DNA from: Panthera uncia
Lineage: Eukaryota; Chordata; Mammalia; Carnivora; Felidae
DNA length: 64,000 nucleotides
Direction: 5' to 3'
Assembly: GCF_023721935.1 (NCBI RefSeq)
Contig: NC_064811.1
Location: 141,220,335-141,284,334 of the forward strand
The stretch's first letter is position 1. Each line of letters opens with the position of its first letter. The notes below the pieces were generated by a model. It had not been told where the DNA came from and searched no databases. It worked only from the letters and a program-made list of their open reading frames with translations. This document shows positions 44,546 to 56,866 of the stretch, piece after piece. The position numbers were made by a program, and so were the translations under genes.

Positions 44546-44995
44546 TTAATTAAGTAACTTTGGAGTCTATATTAAGATAAAAAATATATACTTAGATCCA
44601 ACCAGCTGCCTCATGGAGTAGAGAACTATGCATCAGTCACAAGGAAGATGCTGGATGCTGTTGAGTTCAGGTGTTTATGTCAGTGCTAATGCTGGAATTT
44701 CTTCCAGTGTGGAATGTGCAATTCCTGCAAGTCCTATTTGCAGGTCTAATGAAACTTTTGTTCATGAACTGCCAAGGGAAAGAATTGGACATGTGAATTC
44801 CAGCAAGAATATTCACTCTTTGCCAGAAATATTTATAGCCCCAACAGTGTTTGTAACTTACTAATTCTCTTTGAAGGAAAGGATCATGGTTCTTATGACT
44901 CTCAGACATGGAAAAGGACATTATGTAATGCAGGCAATTTTTTTTTAATAGATGCTAGTTCCATTTCACTTTCTTTAATTGATAAACTTCATTTC
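44546..44995. other. Unassigned DNA
   Basis: No gene or repeat family recognised. The open frame at 44628-44864 has no domain. Confidence 0.45.
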
Positions 44996-45445
44996 TTTAA
45001 GAGTAGTTTTAGGTTCACAGCAAAATGGGGTGGAAAGTACCTAGACTTTCCCTATAACATCTGACCCCCATACCACTTTCCTGGGTAACAGACCAGACAC
45101 AACCTCTCCCAATATCAACATCCTGCACCACTGGTACATTTGTTACAATTGATAAATGTACACTGACACATCATTATCACCCAAAGTCCATGGTTTACAT
45201 TAGTATTCACTCTTGATGTGCCCAATTCAATAGACTTGAAGAATGCATAATGATACATACAACTATTAAAGTATAATGCAAAATAGTTTCCACTGTTCTC
45301 TGCCTATTCATGCTTCCATCCCCTTCCCTCTGGCAACCAACTAACCTTTTTACTGTCTCCATAGTTTTACCTTTTCCACAATGTCATTTGGTTAGAATTA
45401 TACAGTATGTAGACTTTTCAGAATAGCTTCTTCTTGGCTTATCAG
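44996..45445 (-). mobile_element. L1MA/L1MB-type 3'UTR (antisense)
   Basis: Same family as 39596-40507: 'gtagttttaggttcacagcaaaatggggtggaaagtac', 'tacatttgttacaattgataaatgtacactgacacatcattatcacccaaagtccatggtttacatta', 'tgtctccatagttttaccttttccacaatgtcatttgg'. Confidence 0.87.
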
Positions 45446-45477
45446 AAACAGTTAAATAAAACATATTTATAATTGAC

Positions 45478-45597
45478 TACATACACACATACACACACAT
45501 ATATATACGTATATACATATATACATATATATACATATACATATATGTATATATATGTATATGTATATATATGTGTATATATATATGTGTGTGTGTG

Positions 45598-45638
<41 letters not shown>

Positions 45639-45672
45639 ATATATATATGTGTGTATATATATATACACACAT
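45478..45672. repeat. Compound (CA)n/(TA)n/(TG)n alternating tract
   Basis: About 195 bases of almost uninterrupted alternating purine-pyrimidine sequence. All frames through it are open only because of composition. Confidence 0.97.
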
Positions 45673-46309
45673 GAGGCATAGGTCAGTAATATGCGTAACT
45701 TTATTTTGAATGTGCTTAGATACCCTCAACATTAAAACTTTTGTCTCCCGCAAACATCTATTACTGTGTATTTCAATCTAATACCCTACTTATCACTTTC
45801 CAATCCTTGAAGCTAAAAAACAAACATAAAAGCAAACAAAAAAATGGAAATAAAAAGATATGTTAAATACAGACAAAAAATTTCCAAAAGATATATATTT
45901 CCTAATAAAATTAGGAATAGAGAAAGCAGAAGCAAACCTTTTTAGTTACTTTAGGAACACCTTGATTTCTTTCAGACCCTGAACAAACAATTAATTTTAT
46001 GACTGAGTTTTTTATACTTATTTTATAATGCTGAGATGAGTATTTCCTCTATATGTCTTCCTGCCAAGTTCAAAAACATCCTAAAACTATTAGGATATGT
46101 CACTGTGGATCATAAAGACAAAGAAGAAGGAGCAAATGTCCCATAAAATTAAAGACTCATATAGCTGTATTTCAACACAGAATGAGAGACATACTACGTC
46201 AATTTTCCTACATTTTAACCATGTTTTGATAAAACTAGAGCCTAAAAAATTTACTGTTTTACAATAAATAAGATTTGAAGTGAGCAAAAAGTATATATAT
46301 TTTATAAAA
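45673..46309. other. Unassigned DNA
   Basis: AT-rich, with no gene or named repeat. Confidence 0.45.
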
Positions 46310-46445
46310 CTATATTATTCTCCAGTTATAAAAGCAATATACATTTATTACAGACATTTGGCAAATTTTCAATACATAAAGAAGCAAATATAAACCACCC
46401 ATAATGGTGATTCTGCTAAATAAATGAGAAATTTTATCCTCTTGG
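46310..46445. mobile_element. Possible old L1 fragment
   Basis: 'aagcaatatacatttattacagacatttggcaaattttcaatacataaagaagcaaatataaaccacccataatgg' resembles the old mammalian repeat 'catgttcattgtagaaaatttgg..aatacagaaaa.tataaa...aaaatcacccataatcc'. I believe it is L1M/L1ME. Confidence 0.45.
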
Positions 46446-46664
46446 ACAACTAGGATTTCTTTCTGTTGATGTGGTAGGAAAGGTTTTTGTGTGTACTTAT
46501 GACTCATTGTATCTTCACTAACAGAGCAGGAAGGATGTTACCCGAAGGTCATATAAAAAACAATTCAGGAGAGAAAAGTAAAAGTACATATTTTTAGGAT
46601 ATCATTTTGCCATTAAGCAGAAATCATGGGTACAATTACTTATATGGAATATTTTTTGAAAGGA

Positions 46665-46790
46665 AATGGGCGATATGCTTTATATATATCATATTTAATT
46701 CTAACACCTTCACTTATTCAATGAGAAAATAGTTTTGAGAACTTAGCAATGTTTCTGATATCACAAACCTCTAAATGGCATTTACAAGAT
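46665..46790 (+). mobile_element. MIR fragment
   Basis: 'atatttaattctaacaccttcacttattcaatgagaaaatagttttgagaacttagcaatgtttctgatatcacaaacctctaaatggca' follows MIR from its 'catttaatcctcacaa' block to 'cacacagctagtaagtggca'. Confidence 0.55.
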
Positions 46791-47118
46791 ACAAATAAAC
46801 ATTGTTATAATTCCAAAGCCCATGATTCATATAGTTCCTCTATATGGTAGGACAACCATTAAAAATAGTTCTACATTTACAACCTTCTCTTCTTCTCCCT
46901 CACACTACACTACCAAAGAAATAAACTAGAAACAGAGCTCTTTTTTTAAAGTTTATCTTGATAATTGCGTTAGGATGAACAATATGACTTATGGTGAATG
47001 AATGGTAGGAAGGATCCTAAAAGGAAATTGAGCTGTTTATTAACAAATAAATGGAGAAGTGAGGAGACAGTTAAGGACAAGCAAATTTTTTTTGAAAATT
47101 TATGTTTGTTTGTTTATG
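46791..47118. other. Unassigned DNA
   Basis: No gene or repeat family recognised. Confidence 0.4.
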
Positions 47119-47381
47119 CTTCTTGACTTCCTTCACCTATTTCTCCTACTCCACTCTGGCACCCCAACTCTGGCAACCACCAATCTGTTCTCTGTATCTA
47201 TGAGCTTATTTTTTTGTTTTGTTTTGTTTTTAGATGCCACGTGTAGGAGAGATCATATGGTATTTGTCTTTCTCAGTCTGACTGATTTCATTTAGTATAA
47301 TGACCTTAAGATTTATCTATGTTAGTGCAAATAGCCAGATTTCATTGTTTTACAAAGATGAATAATATTCGAGCCAACATA
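47119..47381 (-). mobile_element. Long L1 (antisense): 3'UTR left part
   Basis: 'ggcaaccaccaatctgttctctgtatctatgagctt' and 'gatcatatggtatttgtctttctcagtctgactgatttcatttagtataatg' are antisense L1M 3'UTR. Interrupted at 47382 by a DNA transposon. Confidence 0.85.
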
Positions 47382-47717
47382 TAGTAGACTCCTGAACAAC
47401 AGGGAAGTTAGAGGAACCAACTGTCTGTGCAATTGAAAATCTGTTTACAAATTTTGATTTACCCCAAACTTAACTACTAATACCCTACTGTATATATCCT
47501 GGAAGCCTTATTCATAATACAAAATATAGGTTAACACATATTTTGTATGTTATATGTATTATATACTGTATTCTTGGAACTAAGTAAGATAGGAAAAATA
47601 AAATGTTATTAAGAAAGTCATAAGGAAAAAAAAACACAGGGATAATACTGGATTGTATTGATCAAAACAATTCATAATTGGGCCTGCTCATTTCAAACAC
47701 TTGTTCGAAGTCAACTG
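47382..47717. mobile_element. Tigger-type DNA transposon inserted in L1
   Basis: Left end 'agtagactcctgaacaaca'. Interior 'cttaactactaataccctactgta', 'ttaacacatattttgtatgttatatgtattatatactgtattctt', 'gttattaagaaagtcataagga'. Right end 'tttcaaacacttgttcgaagtcaactg', whose complement mirrors the left end. Flanking TA dinucleotides fit Tc/mariner target use. Non-autonomous, with no transposase. Confidence 0.83.
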
Positions 47718-50700
47718 TAAATTACCATATTTCCTTTATCCATTCATTGTCAGTGGACATTTAGGTTGTTTCTATGTCTTGGTTACCGTAAAAGCTTGCA
47801 GTGAACATTGAGGTGCAAATACATTTTGAGTTAGGTTTTTGTTTTATTCTGATAAATACACAGAAGTGGAATTCCTGGATTATACAATTCTATTTTTAAT
47901 TATTTGAAAACCTTTCATACTGCTTTCCATAGTGGTTGCACCAATTTACGTTTCCTTCCACAATGGAAAAGGGTTCTTTTTTCTCCACATCCTCAGAAGA
48001 TTGTTCTTTTTTGTATTATTGATAATAGCCATTCTAACAGGTGTGAAGTGGTATCTCATTGTGGTTTTATTTTGCATATTTCTGATTAGTAATGTTGAGC
48101 ATCCTTTCATGTGTCTGTTGGCCATCTATATGTCTTCTTTGGAAAAAATGTTTATTCATATCCACTGCTCATTTTTAATCAGACTTTTTATTGCTACAGA
48201 GTTGTATAAATTCTTTATATATTTTGGGTATTAACTTCTTATCAGATATATGTTTTACAAATATTTTCTCCCATTCAGTATGTTCCTTTTTATTTTGTTG
48301 ATGGCTTCCCTTGCTGTGCAGAAGTTTTTAGTTTAATGTAGTCTCACTTGTTGATTTTCACTTTTATTTCCTGTGCTTTTGGTGTCAAGTATTAATTGCC
48401 AAAACTAATATCAAAAAGTTTGCTACTTATATTTTCTTGTAGAAGCTCTGTTGTTTTAAGTCTTATATTCAACAATTTAATCCTTTTTGAGTTTATTTTG
48501 TGTATAATAAAAGATAATGGTCTGGTTTCATTCTTTTGTATGTGGTTGTCCAATTTTCCCATTACCATTTATTGAAGAGGCTATCCTTTCCCATTGCATG
48601 TTCTTGGCTCCTTTGTCATAAATTAGTTGACCATATCCTGGGATTTCTACTCCTTTTCATTGATCTATGTGTTTGTTTATGTGCCAACACTATATGTAAT
48701 TTGAAATTAGGGGGCTCTGTTCTCAAGATGGTTTTGGCTTTGGGTCTTTTGAAGTTCCATACAATTTTTAGGATAGTATGCTCTGTTTCTTTGAAAAACT
48801 GCTATTGGAATTTTGATAGGGATTGCTTAGAATCTCTAGCACTCTGGGTAGCACAAACATTTACCAATACTGATTCTTTCAACTCATGAGAACATAGTAT
48901 CTTTCCATTTATTCATGTATTCTTTCATTTCTTTTATTAATATCTTATAGTTTTCAGTGTTTAGACCTTGTACCTCGATGGCTAAATTTATTCTTAGATA
49001 TTTTCTTCCTTTTGAGGCAATTATAAATAGAGTTGCTTTCTTAATTTCTTTTTCTGATTATTTATTAATTGCGTATAGAAATGTGGCAAATTTTTACATA
49101 TTGATTTATATCCTAAAACTTTAATGAGTTTGTATGCCTTAACAGATTTTTGGTGGAGTCTTTAGAAGTTTTTATATATAATATCATCTCATCTGCAAAT
49201 AATGGCAGTTTTACTTCTTCATTTCTGATTTGGAAGATTTTATTTCTTTTTCTTGCCTAATTACTATGGCTAGGACTTCCAGTACTATGTTGAATAAAAG
49301 TGGTAAGAATGGACATCTTTGTCTTAATCTTAGAGAAAAAGTTTTCAGCTTTTCATTTTTGAAAGGTTAGCTTTGGGCAATTATATTGTTGAGGTACACT
49401 TACTCTATACCAGATTTGTTGAATTATTATCATAAATAAATGTTGAATATTGTTGAATACTTTTTCTGCATCTACTGAGATGATATTATTTTTATCCTTC
49501 ATTTTGTTAATGTGGTATATCAATTGAACCATGCTTGCATCTCTGAAATTAATTCCAGTTGATGATGGTGTATGATCTTTTTAATGTATTGTTGAATTGG
49601 GTTTGCTAGTATTTTATTGAATTTTTACATCTATGTTCATCAGGGGTATTGGTTTATATTTTATATTTTTCTGGCATTCTTGTCTGGTTTTGGTATCAGG
49701 GTAAGGCTGGCCTAGTGAAATTAGTTTGGAAGTGCCCACCCCTTTTCTATTTTTTGGAAGATTTGAGAAGAATTGGTAATAAATCTTTAAATGTTTGGTA
49801 GAGCTCACCAGTGAATCCAGTGATCCTGGAATTTCTTTGTTGGGAAGTTTTTTTATTACTTATTCAATATTACTAGTAATCATTGTGTTTAAATATTCTA
49901 TTTCTTTATGATTCAGTCTTGGTAGGTTGTACATTTCTAGGAATTTGTTCTAGGTTTACAATTCCCCAGTATATAATTGTTTATAGTCTCATAATCTTTT
50001 GTAGTTCTGTGGTATCAGTTTTTACATGTCCTCTTTTATTTCTGATATTTTAATACTGTCTCTTTTTTTCCCTAAAGAATCTACCTAAAAGCTTGTAAAC
50101 TGCATTTATCTTTTTCAAAAAAGCCCTCAGTTTCATTGTTATTTTCTAATTTTTAAGTCTCTATTTCATTTATTTTGGCTCTGATCTTTTTATTTCCTTC
50201 TGTCTACTAACTTTGGACTTTGTTCTTTTTCTTATTTCTTGAGGTGTAAGTTTAGTTGTCTATTTGATATCTTTCTCAGTTCTTGAAGTACACATTTATT
50301 ACTATAAAATTCTATCTTAGAACTGCTTTTACTGCATCTCATAAGTTTTGGTACATTGTATTTCCATTTTCATTTGTCTCAAGTTATTTTTAAATTTCTC
50401 TTGTAATTTCTTCATTGACTCATTTGTTGTTCAGAAATGTGTTGCTGAATCTCCGCATACTTGCAAATTTTTCAGTTTTTTAATGTATCTAATTTCTGAT
50501 TTTATACCATTTTGGTTAGAGAAGTGGCTTGATATTATTTCAAACCTCTTAAATTTATTAAGACTTGTTTGCAGCCTTCTGTGTAATCTATTCTGAAGAA
50601 TGTTCCCTGTGCACTTGAAAAGAATGTGTATTATCTTGCTTTTAAATGGAATATTCTGTATATTTTTCTTAATTCCAGTTGGTCTAATGTATCATATAAG

Positions 50701-50990
50701 GTCAATGTTTCCTTATTGCTCTTAGGTTTGTAAGTCTATCCATGATGTAAGTGGAGTATTAAAGTCCCTCACTCCTTTTGGGTGTGTTAATGTGTGTGCT
50801 TTATACATTTAGGTACTCCTCTGTTGAAATATTTACAAATATTATATCTTATTGGATTGACCCCTTTATCATTATGTAATGACCTTCTTTCTTTTTATAC
50901 TCTTTGTTTTAATGTCTGTTTTGATATAAGTATAACTCCCCCACCTTTTTAGTATATTTCCATATTTTTCTCATGTGACAGTAAGAGACC
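47718..50990 (-). mobile_element. Long L1 (antisense): 3'UTR and most of ORF2
   Basis: About 3.3 kb of continuous antisense L1. It runs from 'ccattcattgtcagtggacatttaggttgtttctatg' through 'gttgtaccaatttacgtttccttccacaatgg', 'aataatagccattctaacaggtgtgaagtggtatctcattgtggtttt' and 'ccattaccatttattgaagaggctatcctttcccattgcatgttcttgg'. It then passes 'catttgtcagtgaatccagtg'-like RT-domain text to the region near 50980. Frameshifted throughout, with no functional protein. One of the longest LINE copies in the window. Confidence 0.88.
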
Positions 50991-50999
50991 TGGTTCTCA

Positions 51000-51580
51000 T
51001 TATCCCGAATATATTGAACTATTGATTAATTACCCTGTGTGTAGCTGCATAAGTAACTATTCCCATGTAATAATATCCCTAAAAATTTAGCAGCTTTAAA
51101 CATTACGTATTTATCAACTCTCATTTTCTATGGATCAGAAATCCAGACACGGGTTAGCTGGGTCTTCTGTGGGGTTGAGCATTGGAGAGGTGATCTCATC
51201 TGGATTCCTAAATGAGGAAGAATCAACTTCCAAGCTTATTCAGGTTGTGGTAGAAATTAATTTTCTTATATTTGTCAGACTGAAAAACTCATTTTCTTGC
51301 AGGATGTTGGCTACAAGCCACCCTTAAATCCTACCCTGAAGTTCCTCATTATATGGGTTTTGCTTCCTTCCTCAAAGTTAGCAAGGGAAATAGAAACTTC
51401 AGGAAGAGAGTACCACATTTTTATAAAATAACTCATATATAAATAATCATGCACATCTTGTAACCTTTGCTGAGTTATACTGGCTTGAAGCAAGTCACAA
51501 GTCCCTGTGATATTCAAGCTGAGGAAAGCATACAAGAACATAAACACAAGGAGTCAGGGATCATATCACTCTGCCATAGT
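51000..51580 (+). mobile_element. Old interspersed repeat, LTR-like, family not assigned
   Basis: 'ttcccatgtaataatatccctaaaaatttagcagctttaaaca', 'ctatggatcagaaatccagacacgggttagctgggtcttctg', 'gcttgaagcaagtcacaagtccctgtgatattcaagctgaggaa' and 'aacacaaggagtcagggatcat' resemble a common old mammalian repeat. I recall the wording ('gaagcaagtcac.aggtcc.gcccacactcaagg') but not the family name with certainty. Confidence 0.5.
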
Positions 51581-52089
51581 AACTGTCTCCTCTTTCTACC
51601 ATTACCCCTGTCTTGAGAATATGTTCTCCTCACCCCATTCAGAATGTGACACCCTGAGCCACTCTGCTGCCTCACCCAAGTAGACTCTCAAATCACACAG
51701 ACTCTTTTTGCAACCTGCCCATGTTCCAACAACCCACTCCATGCAGCCACTCTCCTGCCATAGTGTGGGCTGTGACATCTCATTTAATTCTACTTGCTGC
51801 ACAGATGTCCTGCTCATTCTACTTTTATTTCCATACCTCATGCAAGGCAAATCATTTCTGAGGATACCTTCCTTACACCACTCCGATTCTGGCACATTTG
51901 CTGGGTTGTAAACAGAATTGTTCATTTCTATATGCCAACCTTACTTTCTCCAAATATTCTCCATTTTATTATATGGTACTATCAATCACCTAGCTTTACA
52001 AGCCTTGAATAAAAAAAAATGGAGTCTTCTATTATTCATAAGACACATGGAATTTGTGAACAATTTCTTTCCAAAATATTTTAATTCTG
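51581..52089. other. Unassigned pyrimidine-rich DNA
   Basis: Could be a further upstream portion of the adjacent L2 copy. Open frames here lack domains. Confidence 0.4.
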
Positions 52090-52726
52090 ATTATTTCTCA
52101 TTATTTCTATGGGTTTATCCTACACAACTTCTTGCCTGGTTTATCATAATACCACCTAACTCTTCTCCTAATTTCTCTTCTTATGCCCCTACAGTGTGTT
52201 CTGAACAAGCCAGAAGAAGGATTTAAAAATATATATGTGATCATGTTTCAGGGTTTCTTCATTCTTCATTCTAATGGCTGCCTAATGCTTTTGAATAAAA
52301 TCCCAAATCCAAGAAGCACCTCCATGCGTTCTTTGATATCTGCCTGACCTTTTTTCCTACCATGTTTCTTCTTGATCATAGATACTCAAGCTACAGAGGC
52401 TTTCTTCCTTTCCTAGAACACAACCAACATTACTCATTCTGCTTGCAGTAATCTTGTCTCAGTTATCCATATGATGTTTTTCTCATGGAATTTAGGTCTC
52501 TGCTCAAATGGTACCTCATCAGAATAGAAATTATTACTATCTCCCTTTCCCCCTTCCCTGTCTTATTTGTTCTCTACTGCTCATATCAGTGTCTGCTATT
52601 ATATTGTGTTTTTATTTACTATAAGGAATACTTGACAGTTTTCTAACTAGTAATCCAAATGCCCACAGAAGCACTTTTACTCAAGTGCCAATTAAGTAAA
52701 TATTTGTTGAGTGAAGGAATGGGGTG
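52090..52726 (+). mobile_element. LINE2 3' end
   Basis: 'gatcatgtttcagggtttcttc', 'cctgaccttttttcctaccatg', 'tagaacacaaccaacattactcattctgcttgcagtaatctt', 'atttaggtctctgctcaaatggtacctcatcagaa', and the terminal 'taagtaaatatttgttgagtgaaggaatg' follow the L2 3' consensus in order. Confidence 0.78.
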
Positions 52727-53229
52727 GCAAATTAAATCAATTGCCCTTCTTAAGACAAAAATCCTTACTATTACATGAATTCCACAACTTTTATTCAGAG
52801 CATCTGTACATGCAACACAAAGTCGTGAATAATTAGTGAAAATCAAGATTTATTAGACAGATTTTCTAACCACAAGGAATTCAAAATTTAATTGGATAAT
52901 ATGACAAAATTTAAATTCCAATACAAATTTAAAATGTATGTAGGTCAAAAAGGAAAAGTTATATCATGAGACATTAGGTGATTAATAGTTTTAATTGTTA
53001 CATTATACAGAACATAATTGCTATAATATTTTAGAGGGGGAACTAAGTACTTATTTGAGTGCTAACAGAAGATTTAATAGAGAAATTGCAGTTGAAAGAA
53101 AACCTGAAAATATTTACACAAAACAAACCCCAGGCATTTCCCCCACTGAAGAAGCTATATGAAAATTAACAAAAATTCCAAGTAACTTGGTCACAATCCC
53201 AAAGCAAAATCAAATTAATGTTTTTATTT
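52727..53229. other. Unassigned AT-rich DNA
   Basis: No gene or repeat family recognised. Confidence 0.45.
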
Positions 53230-53789
53230 TTCCTTTTTGCTTTCTGGTATTTTTGCATTATTCAATCTTTTTTAATAGTATTTTCATATATAGAAATATA
53301 TTTTCTGTTAATATATACCATACATAATTTATTTCTATTTTACAAAGTATTTTTCTTTTCTCTCTTCATTGGAATTCTTACAAAGTAGGATAAAAATCTT
53401 GGCATATATTTTTCCACATCATTTTCCATGATTATACAATTATATATGAGTATAAAGGGGACTTGTTTTGCTTGTTTTTCTAAAGAGTTTCTAAACCATG
53501 CTCCAAATATCTCCCTACATCTTTCTTTTGTTATTTCAAATGAATTCTAAAAAATCCTTCATATTCATAGATCTTGATCTACATTATTTTAAGAGCAGTA
53601 TAATAACTTGTTGTACCAAATCACCATTTAACGAATTGTGCTCCGTTTTAGCAAATTCAGGTAATTTCTAGTTTGTGTTTATATTGTTTTGTTTTTCCCA
53701 TACCCTTGCATATCTGACCCTATAAACTAGTGTTTTTATTTTATGCAATTATTGAGTCAAAATAAATATGCATGCAACTAGATATTGAG
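53230..53789 (-). mobile_element. Possible old L1M fragment (antisense)
   Basis: The sequence of words around 53560-53770 ('accaaatcaccatttaacgaattgtgctccgttttagcaaattcaggtaatttctag', 'gcaattattgagtcaaaataaatatgcatg') has the antisense L1 3'UTR rhythm but is strongly diverged. Confidence 0.45.
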
Positions 53790-56675
53790 ATTTCCTTTTG
53801 ATTTTTTAATGAAGTAAAGTTGACCATCACTATTATGTTAGTTTCAGCTGTTCAACACATTCATTCAATATTTATATACATGATAAAATGATAATCAATA
53901 TTCCTAGTTACTATGTCCCCATACAGTTATTATATAGTATTGACTATGTTACTATGCTGTACTTCACAACCCTGTGACTTACTTATTTTATAAGTGGAAG
54001 TTTGTGCCTCTTAGCCCTTTTACCTATTTTGCCCTTCCTCCCACCTCCCTTCCTGTCTAGCAGTCACTAGTTTGTTTTCTGTACTTCTAAGTCTGTTTCT
54101 GTTTTGATTTTTTAGATTCCAATATAAATGAAATAATAAGGTATTTATTTTTCTCTAACTTATTTCATTTAGCATAATACCTTCTGGGTCCATCCATGTT
54201 GTCACAAATGGCAAGATTTCATTCCTTTTTATGGCTGAGTAATATGCTTGTGTGTGTGTGTGTGTATGATATAATATATATGGGATCACATGTGTATACA
54301 CACACACACACACATACACACACATTTATACCAAATTAATGTTTGGGGGCTTATTTTGGATAAATAGCCAGAATTAAATTTGCAGGATTATTTGGTATTT
54401 TTAGTTTTAGTTTTTTTAAAGAAACTCCATACAGTTTTCTATAGTGGCTATGCTAATTTACACAAACATCAACAATACCAAAGGGTTCCCTTTTCTTCAC
54501 ATTTTCACCACTTGTTATTTTTTGTCTTTTCGATACTAGCCGTTCTGACAGATATGAGGTGATTTGCATTTGCCTGACCATTAGTGATTTTGAGCATCTT
54601 TTCATGCGTGTAATTTGTATCTGTATGTCTTTGAAAAAAATGTCTATTTAGGTGCTCTGCCCATTTTTCAACGGGATTTTTTGGTGTTTTTGATATTAAC
54701 CTTGTATTAGAGAGATTTGCAAATCTCTTTCCCATTCAATACATCACCTTTTCATTTTGTTGATTTTTTTCCCCTTCATTGTGCAGAATCTTTTCAGGTT
54801 AGTGTGATCCCAATTCTATATATTTGTTTTTGTTGCCCTTACTTGAGTGGACAGATCCCTAAAAATATTGCTAAGGCTGATGTCCAAGAGTTTACTGCTA
54901 ATGTTTACTTCTAGGGGTTTTATGATTTCAGGTCTTATATTTAGGTCTCTAAACCATTTGGGTTTATTTTTGTAATGGTGTAAGAAACTGGTCCAGTTTA
55001 ATTATTTTGAATGTAGCTGTCTAGTTTTCCCAGCAACATTTATTGAAGAAATTTTCCTTTTGTCATTCTATGACTTGCCTCCTTTGTGATTAATTAACCG
55101 TATAATGACATAATAGAGTATGTAATGATTGGTTAACCAATATGTGTGGGTTTATTTTTGGGCTATTTTGCTCCATTGAGCCATGTGTCTATTTTTGTGC
55201 CAATACCATACTGTTTTCATAACATAGCTTTGTAATAGAGTTTAATCTCTGATAGTGTGATATCTCTGGTAGTGTGTTCTTCTTTTTCAAGATTGCTTTG
55301 GCTATGCAAGCTCATATGTGGATCCATACAGATTATAGGAGTATTTGTTCTAGTTTTATGAAAAATCCCATTCGTATTTTCATAAGGATTACACTGAATC
55401 TGTGGATTGTCTTGGGTAATATGTACATTATAACAATATTAATTCATCCAGTCCATGAGCATGGCGTATCTTTCCATTTATTTGTGTCATCTTCATTTTC
55501 TTTCACCAATGTTTATAATTTTCAGAGTATAGGTCTTTCACCTCCTTGGTTAAATTTATGCTTAGATATTTTATTCTTTTTGATGCACTTGTAAGTGGAT
55601 TTTCTTCCTTAATTTCTTTCTGATAGTTATTAGTGCATTGAATCACAACAAAGTTATGTTATATTAATTTTATATCCTGCAACTTTACTGAATTTATTAC
55701 CTATAATAGTTTTTTGGTGGAGTCTTTAGGATTTTCTGTATCTATTATGTCATTTGAAAATAGTGACAGTTTTACATATTTCTTACCAATTTGGATGACT
55801 TTTACTTCTTTCTCTCATCTGCTGCGGCTAGGAATTCCAATAGTATGTTGAATAAGTGGTAGAATTAGGCATCTTTGTCTTGATCCTGATCTTAGAGGAA
55901 AAACTTTCAGCTTTTCACCATTGAGTATGATGTTAGCTGTGAGTTTATCATAGATGGCCTTTATTGTATAGAAATATGTTTACTCTATAACCACTTTGAG
56001 AGTTTTATCATGAATGGATGTTGGATTTTTTTCTCAAGCGCTTTTGCTATTTCTATTGTGATAATTACATAATTATTATCCTTAGCTCTGTTAATATGAT
56101 ATATCACATTCATTGATTGTGGGTATTGAAACATCCCTGCATTCCTGGAATAGATCCCACCTGATTGTGGTGAATGATCCTTTCAATATATTATTAAATT
56201 CAGTTTGCTGATATTTTGTTGATAATTTTTGCATCTATGTTCATCAAGGATATTGGCCTTTAATTTTCTTTTTTTTTAGTGTCTCTTTCTAATTTTTGTA
56301 TCAGTGTAATGCAAACTTCCTAGTATGAATTGGAAGCATTCCTTTTCATCCATTTTCTTTTTAATTGTTTGAGAAGGATGAGTCTTAACCTCTTATTTAA
56401 ATATTTAAAATAATTGACCTGTAAAGACCTCCTTTCCTGAGCTTTTGTTTGTTAAGAACTTTTGATTACTGATTCTACTTTATTACTAGTAATTGGCCTG
56501 TTCAGAATTTCTTTTTCTTCCTTATTCAGTCTTGGAAGATTGCATGTTTCCAGGAATTTATGTATTTTTTCTAGGCTGTCAAATTTGTTGACCTAGATTG
56601 TTCATAGTTGTCTCTTTAATCCTTTGTATTTCTGTGGTTTCAGGTGTAACTTCTCCTCCTTAATTTATGATTTTA
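53790..56675 (-). mobile_element. Long L1 (antisense): 3'UTR to ORF2, left part
   Basis: Antisense L1M from the 3'UTR ('gtgacttacttattttataagtggaagtttgtgcctctt', 'aaatggcaagatttcattcctttttatggctgagtaatatg') through ORF2 ('cagcaacatttattgaagaaattttcc', 'tatgcttagatattttattctttttgatgcacttgtaa', 'attcctggaatagatcccacctgattgtggtgaatgatcc'). Contains a CA/TG microsatellite at 54248-54316. Interrupted by SINEs at 56676 and 57436. Confidence 0.87.
54248..54326. repeat. (TG)n and (CA)n compound microsatellite
   Basis: A TG run at 54250-54266 and a CA run at 54299-54325 are separated by about 30 AT-rich bases, forming an imperfect inverted repeat inside L1. Confidence 0.9.
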
Positions 56676-56866
56676 ATGAGGTGCTTGGGTGGCTCAGTTG
56701 GTTAAGTATCTGACTTTGGCTCAGGTTATGATCTCATGGTTCAGCTGATAGCTGACAGCTCGGAGCCTGGAGCCTGCTTTGGATTCTGTGTCTCTTCTTT
56801 CTGTCTCTCCCCTGCTCACACTGTGTTTCTCTCTCTCTCTCTCAAAAATAAACATTAAAAATTTTC
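56676..56866 (+). mobile_element. CAN-SINE with internal deletion
   Basis: The head is normal to 'gatctcatggttcag' but the B-box and 'agccccgc.tcgggctctgtgctgacagct' region is missing. It resumes at 'gctgacagctcggagcctgg'. Duplication aatttatgatttta at 56662-56675 and 56867-56880 is perfect. Confidence 0.94.

Noticed and set aside
45442..45753. Tyr/Ile/Thr-repeat proteins on both strands
   Set aside because: Composition artefact of the alternating TA/TG tract, open in nearly every frame.
55274..55594. 106-residue reading frame as a gene
   Set aside because: Falls wholly inside antisense L1 ORF2 and is Phe/Ile/Ser-rich like the other antisense L1 frames.
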